64,000 nucleotides of DNA from Chengkuizengella sp. SCS-71B. Lineage in GTDB: Bacteria; Bacillota; Bacilli; Paenibacillales; KCTC-33759. Position numbers and translations under genes: made by a program. Every line of letters begins with the position of its first letter. The first letter of the stretch is position 1. The DNA is taken from the NCBI RefSeq assembly GCF_040100845.1, contig NZ_JAZHSH010000001.1, forward strand, positions 3,704,501 to 3,768,500, written 5' to 3'. Under the pieces are notes generated by a model. It had not been told where the DNA came from. It did no database searches and worked only from the letters and a program-made list of their open reading frames with translations. This document shows, piece by piece, positions 1 to 12,100 of this stretch.

Positions 1-414
1 CATATTGATACGTGATTCCTCCACCACTGTCGAATGTTTCTTTCACTACTCTGCCTGCTGCATCATATTCAAAGGAAGTTTGCACACCATTGGCATCCGT
101 GAATGATAGTAACTGACCTTTAGAGTCAAAAGATTGCTGACTTATACCACCCATAGCGTCTATAACTTGAACCAGTTGATTCACCGCATCGTATTGATAC
201 GTCTGACTATTTTCTAACGGATCCGTCAGTGTAGTTAACCGTCCGTTTTTGTCATAGCCTGCAACGACCTTAACAGTGAAGGAAGCATCCGAATCCATTA
301 AAGTTCTAGCATCATCCATTACAAGAAAATCGGCTGTAGCTACCCCGGTTTTTTTTGTCAGATTCCAAGCTTTTCCGAATAATCCAACATCATCACTGTC
401 TCAACTTAAACCAA
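1..414 (-). pseudogene. Rearranged RHS remnant, continues past the left edge
   Basis: Read on the minus strand, bases 414 to about 258 match the region just after the RHS core of the intact RHS gene (FGLS..DDVGLFGKAW..MDDARTLMDSDASFTVKVVAG). At about 258 this runs straight, in frame, into a YD-repeat stretch (YDKNGRLTTLTDP..) that in the intact gene lies far upstream of it. The order is therefore inverted relative to a normal RHS protein, which points to recombination between cassettes. The codon equivalent to Arg in the intact copy (CGA) is TGA at 401-403, so this piece cannot be translated as a C-terminal extension. No plausible start was found. It is gene debris, not a functional toxin. 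Confidence 0.8.
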
Positions 415-418
415 AGCA

Positions 419-443
419 GAAAACCACCTTCGGGATGGTTTTC
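419..443 (-). terminator. Terminator after the SUKH immunity gene
   Basis: GAAAACCA (419-426) pairs perfectly with TGGTTTTC (436-443) around a C/G-rich loop that can extend the stem as CC-TTCG-GG. It lies 48 bp past the immunity gene stop, and the minus-strand transcript continues into a T-rich stretch. Likely end of the toxin-immunity mini-operon. Confidence 0.6.
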
Positions 444-490
444 AATTTTTATGTTATGAATTTATATTTATGAATTTAAAAGATTGCATT

Positions 491-928
491 TTACCATAGA
501 AAATTTTCTACACCTACTTTATTAATAAAAAAGTCACTCAACGTTGGAGATATCTTTATTGCAGTTTCTTCATCTAGATCACCAAAGCCAGTTAAATATA
601 AACCAAAGCCATCACTACCATTAAAAAATAGTAATGCCATATCACCACCGTCATCACCGATTACCAAAGAATCTGGAATATTTTGTTGAACTTCATATGC
701 TGCATTAAGTTCAATAACACCATTCATTCCAGTTATTCCCCAAATTCTAATTAATTTTCCGTTTTGAATAGTCATTTCAACATCAGTTGCTTCTTTCAGT
801 AATTTTATATAATCTGATGGTAAACTTACTGGAGAATTTTTTTTAAGTTGCTCTATTTCTTCTGCTGTTGCTGGTCTATCTTTTGCCTCTATTGTATAAA
901 TTTCACTTAACCTATTTAGAATACTCAT
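491..928 (-). CDS. SUKH (SMI1/KNR4) family immunity protein
   Basis: 145 residues, the usual size of a single SMI1/KNR4 domain. The pattern fits the family: an N-terminal helix with a LPSDYIKLLKEA-like segment, a central IGDDGGDMALLFF strand-turn-strand, and a C-terminal 'SPTLSDFFINKV' helix. SUKH proteins are a standard class of immunity proteins in polymorphic toxin loci, where they bind and neutralise the cognate nuclease in the cytoplasm. Its ATG directly abuts the TAA of the SHH nuclease ORF (TAA 931-929, ATG 928-926), so the pair is probably translationally coupled. The inferred role is protection against that toxin. No signal peptide or membrane segment is seen. Confidence 0.85.
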   Translation of the reverse strand: MSILNRLSEIYTIEAKDRPATAEEIEQLKKNSPVSLPSDYIKLLKEATDVEMTIQNGKLIRIWGITGMNGVIELNAAYEVQQNIPDSLVIGDDGGDMALLFFNGSDGFGLYLTGFGDLDEETAIKISPTLSDFFINKVGVENFLW

Positions 929-1567
929 TTAATAATCAATCCTTTTATAAGGTACTTTTAGTTTATCTAGCATTTTATATTGTTGTTCTAACGTTTCTTC
1001 GATAGTTGAGCGATTAAAGCCTGCTTTTGTAAAATCGTCAACTATATACTGTAATTCATCTTGTAAAGAAGACCTCCACTTCCCCTGTCCAGATGAAACC
1101 CGTTTATTTCTTCTGGTATTTTGAGCAGTGCTTATTATAGTGTGCGGTAATCCTTTACCTGTTTCAAGAGTCATTGTTGGAGCAAGAGCAGGGTTATAAC
1201 CATTTTGACCAAGATTGTTCTTTGCCCATTCTTGCTGTAATCCATGGTGGGACTGCAATCTACCTCCAATTGGACCAAGCACTCTTGGTTTTGGTTGTGC
1301 ATTTTTATGTGTTTTATTAAATAGTACATAGTTAGCTTCATCCGTACCCTTACCTAGTTGTATACCAATATTATCTCCTGCCATAGGATAAGGTAGACTA
1401 GTAGGAGCCTCATTATGTTTTATAACTATAGAAAGATCACTAGACTTATTCGTTGATTTTACCCCTGGTGCTGCCTTTCCTAACTTTCCTAATTTTAATA
1501 CTTTACCTGCTGGAAAAAGACTTGCTTCTGCAACTACCTTAGCAGTGAAAGAAGTATCCAAATCCAT
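929..1567 (-). CDS. Displaced RHS toxin tip, SHH-type HNH/EndoVII nuclease
   Basis: 212 residues. Residues 1-75 match the post-core linker of the intact RHS protein (SFTAKVVA.ASLFPAGKVLKLGKL, then a PM.GDNIGIQL segment). Residues about 95-212 are a separate toxin domain with GGRLQ-S106-H107-H108 and a downstream NTRRNKR..GKW..LQDELQYIVDDF region. This fits the predicted HNH/endonuclease VII-fold 'SHH' toxins. The ORF has its own ATG, but an in-frame TGA lies just upstream, so it is cut off from any RHS shell and has no secretion signal. It looks like a silent or orphan toxin cassette that could be swapped onto the RHS gene. The immunity gene follows with no gap. Whether it is expressed is unknown, as no clear ribosome binding site is seen. 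Confidence 0.8.
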   Translation of the reverse strand: MDLDTSFTAKVVAEASLFPAGKVLKLGKLGKAAPGVKSTNKSSDLSIVIKHNEAPTSLPYPMAGDNIGIQLGKGTDEANYVLFNKTHKNAQPKPRVLGPIGGRLQSHHGLQQEWAKNNLGQNGYNPALAPTMTLETGKGLPHTIISTAQNTRRNKRVSSGQGKWRSSLQDELQYIVDDFTKAGFNRSTIEETLEQQYKMLDKLKVPYKRIDY

Positions 1568-1569
1568 TA

Positions 1570-1696
1570 AGGTTATAGTAACGAGCTCTCATGTAATACA
1601 GACCATTCTCGTCTGTCATCACTCCCCTATCTTCCATTATACAGGAATGGATGGAAGGAGGTTTGGACACCATTGGCATCGGTGAATGCTAAATTG
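1570..1696 (-). pseudogene. Scrambled RHS core fragments
   Basis: About 1572-1650 matches the end of the RHS core of the intact gene (encoding the GVMTDEN.LYYMRARYY region, 3945-4020). From about 1660 the sequence jumps to a YD-repeat piece found at 5270-5300 (DANGVQTS region). The reading frame is broken, with a TGA in the frame leading into the SHH toxin ORF. It marks the recombination junction that left the SHH cassette without its shell. Confidence 0.7.
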
Positions 1697-1980
1697 ACAA
1701 TTATAATAAATCATTATCATTTCATATTTTTCTTCTTTAGAAAACCTTTTTTTTTAGACATTAAAAATACTCCCCTTCAGGCACAGATTTTTTTATCTTA
1801 TCTGTCTACCTGTTAGGGAGTATATCATAGCCAATCAAGGAGTTGTTACTTTTTAATCATTTTTGTTAGTAGGTTATTGCCTTACCATAAGGAAATTCCT
1901 TCATTACATTGCTTGCTATTGAGAATATCGCTTTTAAGGAATCTTACAATTCTTCTTAATATCATCTTGCCTAATTATTA
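1697..1980. other. Gene-free interval with a long imperfect hairpin
   Basis: AT-rich stretch between the RHS debris and the ankyrin-SuFu gene. The only structure seen is an inverted repeat at 1767-1823: ATACTCCC (1767-1774) pairs with GGGAGTAT (1816-1823), with inner CAGG/CCTG and CAGAT/ATCTG arms. It could be a terminator for the immunity gene upstream on the minus strand or a remnant of a small mobile element. Confidence 0.4.
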
Positions 1981-3129
1981 CTACATACCAACATTTACCC
2001 TATGTATGTCCAATACATCTGATATTCCTTTCTCACTCATTCTTTTAAGTAGATACTCATGGCCTTTTTCCAATGCAAAATTTCTTTCTTCTTCATAAAT
2101 AGGAAGGAGCGTATAAATGTGTATGTTCCCTTTTTTAGTATGAACGTTATCTAGCCCAGATTCTTTAGGACGACATACCAATATGCATGATAATTTTGTA
2201 TTTGGTGCAAATGGCTGAGGGGGTTCCCCATTTGGAAGAATAACCCCTTCTTCTAGCCATCCATCATAAATATGTGGAATATGAGCTACTTTCCTTAACC
2301 ACCCAAGAGGCCAATAATTGTTTTGATCTTTCATAATATCTTCCTCAACTATCCAACTTGAAGGCAATTTTAGTAACAACTCTGCATATTTAAACACACT
2401 TTCTTTGTCTGAATAGTCCATAGGTTCATCGCTCATACCTGTAGTTACAAGAGTTATGAAATCTTTATTCAATGTTGGAGGAATTATTTGAATATGGACC
2501 GATACTCTACTACCAGGAACAGTTTCACTAATAGTATTTTTGATAGAGCCAAAGTATTTAGCCACATGCTCTAAAATCTCATCATGATGGTCTTGAATAT
2601 TTTCGTTTGTTTTAGTTACAGTAGTAGACCATCCTTTTTGACTTTCTAACAACTTAATGATTTCTTTTTCTCCTAGTTCCTTTGCAAAAGTTAATGCGTC
2701 CCTATCTTTTTTAGATTCACCACTATATTTAACATCCGTATCTATACCACTTTCAATTAATAGTTTTGCAATATCAACATGCCCATTACTAATTGCACCA
2801 AACAATGGATTTCTTTCTGGTTCGCCTACCTCCATCTCAGCTCCACAAGATAATAAATATCTTACTACATCAATATGTCCTGCAGAAGCAGCTTCGTTCA
2901 ATGCTCCACCACCGTATACTCCACCTAGCATATTAATATTTAAACCCAGTTCTATAAGTTTCTTAACTATATCTAACTCCCCTCTAGAAGCTGCGACATG
3001 AAGCCACGTTCCAAAAGGGGTCATCATATTTAAAAGTTCAACGTTAGAGTCGATTAATTCAACAACTTTTTCAAGATTTCCTTTTTTTATAGCCGAACGA
3101 ATTTCTTTTGCTATTTGATTGCTATCCAT
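1981..3129 (-). CDS. Ankyrin-repeat + SuFu-domain immunity protein
   Basis: 382 residues. About 10-165 are four to five ankyrin repeats (GTWLHVAASRGELDIVKKLIELG, LNEAASAGHIDVVRYLLSCGA, NPLFGAISNGHVDIAKLLIESG). About 185-370 resemble the suppressor-of-fused (SuFu) domain (VHIQIIPPTLNKDFITLVTTGMSDEPM, then ELLLKLPSSW and a HIPHIYDGWLEEG segment). SuFu is a known immunity family of bacterial polymorphic toxins. The ATG sits 7 bp after the RHS stop, and the Arg/Lys-rich end of the RHS gene supplies an AGGAGG motif, so translation is likely coupled. Predicted cytoplasmic and expected to neutralise the AHH nuclease. The fused ankyrin array may widen partner binding; that is inference. Confidence 0.85.
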   Translation of the reverse strand: MDSNQIAKEIRSAIKKGNLEKVVELIDSNVELLNMMTPFGTWLHVAASRGELDIVKKLIELGLNINMLGGVYGGGALNEAASAGHIDVVRYLLSCGAEMEVGEPERNPLFGAISNGHVDIAKLLIESGIDTDVKYSGESKKDRDALTFAKELGEKEIIKLLESQKGWSTTVTKTNENIQDHHDEILEHVAKYFGSIKNTISETVPGSRVSVHIQIIPPTLNKDFITLVTTGMSDEPMDYSDKESVFKYAELLLKLPSSWIVEEDIMKDQNNYWPLGWLRKVAHIPHIYDGWLEEGVILPNGEPPQPFAPNTKLSCILVCRPKESGLDNVHTKKGNIHIYTLLPIYEEERNFALEKGHEYLLKRMSEKGISDVLDIHRVNVGM

Positions 3130-3136
3130 CTCTTAA

Positions 3137-6100
3137 CTATCTCCTCCTTTTTGCAATATCACCAAGTTTATCAAGCATTTCCACCATATCATCTCTATCT
3201 CCACCAGCATCTCTTACTTTTTTAATATTATCAACAACATTCCTAAGTGCTTCAATTCCATGTTGACCTTTAACTCTATTTGGAGCCCAAACTAAGTTTT
3301 CAAGTCCTAAAATCGGGTCAATGTCATATTCTCTTAATATTTCTTGACCTACTTTCACTAGTTCTTTTTGAGATTTCCCATTTCCTTTCTTGAATACAAT
3401 ATGATGTGCATGGGGATCATACATATCATTCGGCGGATCTCCTATATTCTTCTTCAAATAAGCTCCGTAATCAATTTTATCTACACTTAAAGTAGATTTA
3501 ACCGTATCCTTGCGTAATTGAATACCAATATTATCTCCTGACATAGGATAAGATAGACTAGGAGGATCATTATGTTTAACAACTTTAGAAAGATCATTAG
3601 TCTCATTCGTTGCCTTTCCGACTAACTTTCCTAATTTTAATACTTTACCTGCAGGAAAGAGACTTGCTCCTGCAACTACCTTGGCAGTGAAAGAAGCATC
3701 CGAATCCATTAAAGTTCTAGCATCATCCATTACAAGGAAATTAGCTGTAGCTACCCCGGCTGTTTTCGTAACATCCCAAGCTTTTCCCAAAAATCCAACA
3801 TCATCACTCTCTCGACTTAAACCAAACGGATCAATATAGCTTATGGGATTCCCATTCACATAAGCATATTTATTCAAGGATAAGCTGCTGCTGATACTAC
3901 CTTGAACGACATCCCGATTGATGAATCGTTTGATCTCTGGATTATAGTAGCGAGCTCGCATGTAATACAGATCGTTTTCGTCTGTCATCACACCATATCT
4001 TCCATTATACAAGAATGGATGGTTGGTTGTCCCCTCTGAATAGATGAGTTCACCGTAAGGTGAATAGGCATATTGATCTGTAATGATCCCTTCTATATTC
4101 GTTAAAGCAACGGTACTTCCTCTACGGTCATAATGATATACACTATAATTTCCATTAGCATCTTCTTGGGATACTACCCCTAATCCATATACATAATACG
4201 TTAATGGATTCCCCTCTTCGTCTACTTCCATTAACAATTGACTATAAACAGCATGAGGATTTACCACTTGATAGATGGTCTCATTTGTTGATGTATGGGT
4301 CATTGAAGTCCGGATATCTTCTGCATTATACGTATAGGTGAAATCTCCTGCACGGATCAAACGGTTTTGGGAGTCATATTCCATTTGCTGCATCGTACCT
4401 TGTAATGGGCCTTGAATCATATTGCCGTCTGCATCGTAGAGTACACTCTCGCCGTTATAGGTTTCTATTCGATTATCTGACGTATAGGTCATGTTGGTTT
4501 CTTCTGTAGATCCATCCGTACTTTCTTGAATCGTTTGGATGTTTCCACCGATGTCATACCCATATTGGTAGTTCACACTTGATGGGTGGAACGGATTTAT
4601 GAAATTGTCCGCTTGGGTTAATCGGTTTAATTCATCATAAAGATAGTTTTTATCCCCTTCCGTCTTCACATTACTGGATGCATCATACGTAAAGGTTTCT
4701 TGATGAATGATGTCTCCATCTTTCGTTTCATCTATTAACTCAATGAGTTGCCCTGCTACATCATACGTTCTCGTTTCCTTTGAACCATCTGGACGAACGG
4801 TAGAAATGGGTCTGTTATTTTCATCATAAGTATAACTTGTCACTCTTCCTGCCCAGTCTGTCACACTTTTAAAATTCTGAGCTTCATCATACGTATAGAT
4901 AACCGTTTTTCCATCCGGATAAATCAGTTGAGATAGATTCCCCACTTCATCATAGCGATATTCGATTCTATTTCCATTCTCATCGACATACGAGACAATA
5001 CGATCGAGTGCATCATACGTTCTCGTGATGGTTTTGCCCTCTTGATCTGTCACTGTAAGCAGATTATGATTCTCATCATACGTTCGACTGACTTCGGATT
5101 CCGGTGTGTTCGTTTGGATTAAACGTTCGACTTCATCGTATGCATAAGTGATCACTTGTTCTCTGGCATTTTTCTTCTCGGTGACTAAATCACGGCCATC
5201 ATATTGATACGAGATCCCCCCACCACTGTCGAATGTTTCTTTAATTAATCTACCTGCTTCATCATATTCAAAAGAAGTTTGCACACCATTGGCATCGGTG
5301 AATGCTAGTAACTGGCCTTTAGAATCAAAGGATTGCTGGCTTATACCACCCATAGCGTCTACCACTTGAGTCAGTTGATTCACCACATCATATTGATACG
5401 TTTGATTATTTCCTAACGGATCGGTCAGTGTGGTTAACCTTCCGTTTTTGCCATAGGCTTGTGTCGTTGTATTGCCTAGTGCATCGGTCATTTGAATCGG
5501 TTGATCACCATCGTTATATACAATCAAGGTGATCTGATTTTCTTTTGCATCCTTTTGAGAAATCAAGTTTCCGACGGCATCATATTGCGTTGTTAACGTA
5601 TGACCTAAGGCATCGGTGATACCTGTCTGTCTTCCAATTTCATCATAAGTCGTTGTCGTTGTATTTCCTAAAGCATCCGTAACCTGCGTGAGTCGACCTT
5701 CCTTGTCATAAGCATACTGAGTCAACTGACCTAACGCATCCGCTTCTTGAATTAGGTCATTCATTTTATTGTACGTATTGGTCATGACATTTCCTAAAGC
5801 ATCGGTTTTAGTGATCACATTATTGTTTAGATCATACGTAAACTGAGTCACTCCATGTAACGCATTCGTTTCACTTAACAGATTTCCTAATGCATCATAA
5901 CTAAAGGTATTTGTATTTCCTTCTGGATCGGTCGTACTGATTAAACGATCCATGTTATCATACGTATTCGTTTCACTGTTTCCAACCTCATCGGTTGTTG
6001 AAACAAGACGATCTAACGCATCATAACTAAAGGCCACGGTATGACCGAGTGGATCAGTTGTACTTAGGATTCTCCCCTTGACATCGTAAGTGTTTTCTAT

Positions 6101-9100
6101 GATATTTCCTTTCGCATCGGTTGTTTTAGTTAATTGATTCAAGTGATTAAACGAATACTGTGTAGTTTGATTTTCTGCATCGGTTTCAGATATCAAGTTA
6201 CCATTTCCATCATACGTAAAACTCGTGACATATCCTAAGGCATCGGTTTTCGTTAATACATTCCCCATGCCATCATAGGTAAATAAAGTTTCCTTCCCTA
6301 ACGCATCCACTTCTTTGGTGATGTTGCCTCTGGAGTCTACGGTAAATGTGCTTGTCCCTTCCAGTGCATCGGTGACTTGAATCAGTTGTCCGATCGCATT
6401 ATGCGTCATGGAGGTGGTATTTCCATTTTTATCTGTTTTAGTGCTTAAATAGCCTAGTGTGTCATAAGTGAATGACTCACGGTTGCCTTCAGCATCTGTC
6501 TCACTGATCAACTGATCAATCGCATTGTATTCTTTGGTTGTGACATACCTCATTGGATCAGTGATTTGAATGACTCTGCCTTTGGCATCATACGTTTGAA
6601 CTGTTTCATGACCAAGAGGATCGGTGATTTTTTGTAAACGATCTTCTGGATCGTATGCATATAGTATCGTATGTCCTAATCGATCTTCCACTGAAATGAG
6701 CTTTCCGTTTGCATTATACGTATAGGTTGTACTCTCTCCTAAAGCATTGGTTTCACTTAAGAGATTGCCTTGCATGTCATAGGTAAATTGAGTCGTGTTT
6801 CCTAACTGATCCGTTTGTTGAATAAGATGATCCAACGCATCGTATGCATAGGTGATGGCTTCCGTTTCTGAGAAACTTTCTTTGATTAATCTACCCACCT
6901 CATCATATTCGTACTTGACGATATTTCCGTTTGGATCTTGTTTCTCTTGCAACATGCCATTGATATTTGTAAATAAGGTCTCAGCACCATTAAAATCTAC
7001 TTGACGTTGCACATAACCGAGTTCATCATACGTCAAGGACTGCTGAAATCCTTCTGGATTGGTCACTTGAATTAAACGATTGGACTCATCATAGGTAAAT
7101 TCTGTTTTATGTCCAGTAACGTTCGTTCTCGTTAATAGATTGTTACGCTCATCATAAGTCATGATCGTTTTATTCTCAGCTGGATCGATGATTTCAATCG
7201 TGTTGCCCATCTCATCATATTTAAATTGCTTCGTTTGATTCAAGGCATCGGTTTCTTGAATCAAATTCCCTAGACCGTCATACGCCATGGTGGTGATGTG
7301 ACCTAGTTCATCTTCGATTTTTACTAATCGATACTGATAATCATGAATGAGTTTCTTTGTTTGACCATCTCTTTTGGTTACGATCGTGGTTAAGTAACCC
7401 GGTTCAATCTCTTCGTCATATTGGAAAGTCGTAATGGCATTTCCTTCGACACCATCGTCTTGTGTAACGACACGACCGGACTCATCATACGTATTGACAA
7501 AGGTTTGTACGCCTTGTTCGGTTGAAGTTAGGACTCTTCCTAGTTCATCATACGTATACGTGATGACCTCATTTCTCGTATTTGTAATTTGGGTGAGATG
7601 GTTATTTTCATCATATTGAAAAAGCATCGTTCTTGCTAGATTATCTGTGACTTTGGTTAATCGATTGTCCGTATATTCAAATCCAAAATAGGTTCCCGTA
7701 TCTTCTTCGATCACTTTGATCAATTGATTGGTACTGTCATCATATTGGAATGTAATGCTTTTTCCGTGTTTATTAATCTGTTCTACTAGTTTTCCAGCAG
7801 CATCAAATTGATAGATTCGTTGATCTTTTCTTTTTAACGTATAACTTCCATCTTCATGTTGAGTCAGTTGATCAAACTGCGTGGCTTTGTCATAGGAATC
7901 ATACGTGCCGTCCTCATTTTTAATAAATCGATTCTTCTGGTGATTGGACCAGTGAATCATGACAGAATACTCTGATTCTTGTTCTAAATAGGCATCATAA
8001 TTGTGACTCCAACCGACACCCACTGCTCCCTCATTTAATAGAAGTGAGTGATAGTCTAGTTTAAAGTTCAGCTTCTGCGGACCATGCAGTTGCAGCAAAT
8101 TTTTGTTGATGACCATCGCTCCAGAAGAAGTATCTACTGGGTCTGCATGGTAAGATCTCATATCCGCGAAAGCATAATAATCGATTCTTTCAATTTGTTT
8201 TTTAGCCTCAGAACCCGAAATCGGGGTTGGATTGAGGGGGACAGGTAAATAAAAACCCAGTCCAGAGGGAATATAAGCTATCTTCCCATTCGTAATCCCC
8301 GAAACGTGAACGAGATCGAATCCTGGAGAATTCCCTGCCATATCAATGCCAACGACAGCCACTGCAACGACCGGTTGATCAAATCCGATATCAGCCAAGT
8401 CAAAGCTGGTCGTCGTCCCTCCACTCGCCATACCGAGAAATACAAACTCATTATCATAAGAGCTCACATAAATCTCAGCTTGATCACCAGCAGCTCCTTG
8501 TTCTGTGATAAAAATATCTGGAACACCCGGTTTATCTATAATTTCATAATCATATCCTATGGTTAAATAACTACTTGAAGGTAAAGCAACAAAACCTTCA
8601 GTATCCCCACCAAGAGCAACTGTCGGTGAAACATAAATATAATCTGTACTTGTAGTAGAATCACCAAAGTTTAAACCATAAAAATCTTCATACTCAAGAT
8701 TTACCCCACTGTAGTATTGATTTAATAGTTTAGAGCCAAATGCTGCAGATAAAAGAGACCATGTTGAACCTTTCTCTCCTGTTACTTTGATATAATATAC
8801 ACCTGAATGAGGAGGAGTGAATTCAACGCTTGAGTCCGATGTATAAATGGATGTTGTTTCATTTTCAGGATAAATCGATACACTTTCCCCACCTACGTTT
8901 TGAAGTGAATACGTTTGACTTGAACCCAACTCTGTTTTATACCATGTATAACCTTGATTTGTAATCGTTCCTTCAAATTCATGATTCAAATTAGCTGTAA
9001 AAGCCGTTCCTCTTGTTGTACCTGGTTCAACAGGATTTAGACTCCAGCTGTTTCCACTTGACCCTTTAATGACTACGTAATACTCACCTGTAGTACTGGG

Positions 9101-12100
9101 AGTATAATCAAATGCCGTGTTACTAGAATCTGCTGATCTATAATCATATGTTGAACTACCTACTGGATAAAAATATAAATATCCTCCACCTTGTTTATGC
9201 CAGCTATACGTTTGATTGGCATCCAACTCTGTAATATACCTAGCATAACCAGAGTCCGTTATTGTTCCTTCAAAACTTCCACTTAAATCAATAGGAATCG
9301 CCGTTTTATATGTCATTCCTGCCTCAGCAGACTTCAGACTCCAACTCGCTCCACTGGAACCTTCAATTTTTAAATAATAAGTTCCTGTTGTACTTGGTGT
9401 AAAATCAAATGCCGTATTATTAGAATAAGGAGATCTATAATCATATGATGTACTACTTTCTGGATAAAAAGATAAATAGTTTCCACCCAGTTTATGCAAA
9501 CTATACGTTTGATTCGTATCCAACTCTGTAACGTACCACGTATAACCTGCTCCTTTAATTGTCCCCTCTATACCTTCATTTATATCTAACGCAATAGCTG
9601 TTTCTTTTGTCATCCCTTGTTCTGCTGGATTTAAACTCCAAGTCCCTCCAACTGATCCAGTTATCTGTAAGTAATAAGTCCCTGTAGCACTTGGTGTAAA
9701 ATCAAAACTTGGATTAGTCCTTGCTGATCTATACTCGTAAGATGTACTACCTTCTGGATAAAAATATAAGTAGTCTCCTCCTACCCTCTGTAAATGGTAG
9801 GTTTGATTTTCATCTAGTTCTGTAATATACCATGTTTGAGCTGCATCCGTAATTACTCCTTCAAAACCACGGTTTAAATCAACGAGAATGGCTAATTCTT
9901 TTGTCTTTCCCGCCTCAACAGCAGGATTTAGACTCCAGCTGTTTCCACTTGATCCTTTAATGACTATATAATACTCACCTGTGGTACTGGGAGTATAATC
10001 AAATGCCGTGTTACTAGAATCTGCTGATCTATAATCATATGTTGAGCTAACTGCTGGATAAAAATATAAATATCGTCCACCTTGTTTATGCAAACTATAC
10101 GTTTGATTGGCATCCAGCTCTGTAATATATCTTGAATAACCTGTATCCGTTATTGTCCCTTCAAAACTTCCACTTAAATCAATAGGAATCGCCGTTTTAT
10201 ATGTCATTCCTGCCTCAGCAGGATTTAAACTCCAGCTGTTTCCACTTGACCCTTTAATGACTACGTAATACTCACCTGTAGTACTGGGAGTAAAATCAAA
10301 TGCCGTGTTACTAGAATCTGCTGATCTATAATCATATGTTGAACTACCTACTGGATAAAAATATAAATATCCTCCACCTTGTTTATGCCAGCTATACGTT
10401 TGATTGGAATCCAGCTCTGTAATATACCTCGCATAACCAGAGTCCGTTATTGTTCCTTCAAAACTTCCACTTAAATCAATAGGAATCGCCGTTTTATATG
10501 TCATTCCTGCCTCAGCAGACTTCAGACTCCAACTCGCTCCACTGGAACCTTCAATTTTTAAATAATAAGTTCCTGTTGTACTTGGTGTAAAATCAAATGC
10601 CGTATTATTAGAATAAGGAGATCTATAATCATATGATGTACTACTTTCTGGATAAAAAGATAAATAGTTTCCACCCAGTTTATGCAAACTATACGACTGA
10701 TTCGTATCCAACTCTGTAACATACCACGTATAACCTGCTCCTTTAATTGTCCCCTCTATACCTTCATTTATATCTAACGCAATAGCTGTTTCTTTTGTCA
10801 TCCCTTGTTCTGCTGAATTTAAACTCCAAGTCCCTCCAACTGATCCAGTTATCTGTAAGTAATAAGTCCCTGTAGCACTTGGTGTAAAATCAAAACTTGG
10901 ATTAGTCCTTGCTGATCTATACTCGTAAGATGTACTACCTTCTGGATAAAAATATAAGTAGTCTCCTCCTACCCTCTGTAAATGGTAGGTTTGATTTTCA
11001 TCTAGTTCTGTAATATACCATGTTTGAGCTGCATCCGTAATTTCTCCTTCAAAACCACGGTTTAAATCAACGAGAATGGCTAATTCTTTTGTCTTTCCCG
11101 CCTCAACAGCAGGATTTAGACTCCAGCTGTTTCCACTTGATCCTTTAATGACTATATAATACTCACCTGTGGTACTGGGTGTAAAATCAAATGCCGTGTT
11201 ACTAGAATCTGCTGATCTATAATCATATGTTGAACTGCCTGCTGGATAAAAATATAAATATCGTCCACCTTGTTTATGCAAACTATACGTTTGATTGGCA
11301 TCCAGCTCTGTAATATATCTTGAATAACCTGTATCCGTTATTGTCCCTTCAAAACCACCACTTAAATCAATAGGAATTGCCGTTTTATATGTCATTCCTG
11401 CCTCAGCAGGATTTAAACTCCAGCTCTTTCCACTTGACCCTTTAATGACTACGTAATACTCACCTGTGGTACTGGGAGTAAAATCAAATGCCGTGTTACT
11501 AGAATCTGCTGATCTATAATCATATGTTGAACTACCTACTGGATAAAAATATAAATATCCTCCACCTTGTTTATGCCAGCTATACGTTTGATTGGAATCC
11601 AGCTCTGTAATATACCTCGCATAACCAGAGTCCGTTATTGTTCCTTCAAAACTTCCACTTAAATCAATAGGAATCGCCGTTTTATATGTCATTCCTGCCT
11701 CAGCAGACTTCAGACTCCAACTCGCTCCACTGGATCCTTCAATTTTCAAATAATAAGTTCCTGTTGTACTTGGTGTAAAATCAAATGCCGTATTATTAGA
11801 ATAAGGAGATCTATAATCATATGATGTACTACTTTCTGGATAAAAAGATAAATAGTTTCCACCCAATTTATGCCAACTATACGTTTGATTGGCATCCAGC
11901 TCGGTTATATACCATGTTTTTTTAGCGTTTGTTACTTTCCCCTCAAAACCATTACTTAAATCAATGGGAATTACTGTTTTTCGGGTCATTCCTGCCTCAG
12001 CGGGGTTCAGACTCCAATTCTCTCTACCACTTATTCCTTCAATTTTTAAATAATAAGTCCCTGTTGAACTTGGTGTATAATCAAATGCCATATCTTTTGA

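Noticed and set aside
8990..11890. Regular DNA repeats as a possible CRISPR array
   Set aside because: The repeats are long in-frame protein domains of one ORF with no unique spacers and no cas genes.
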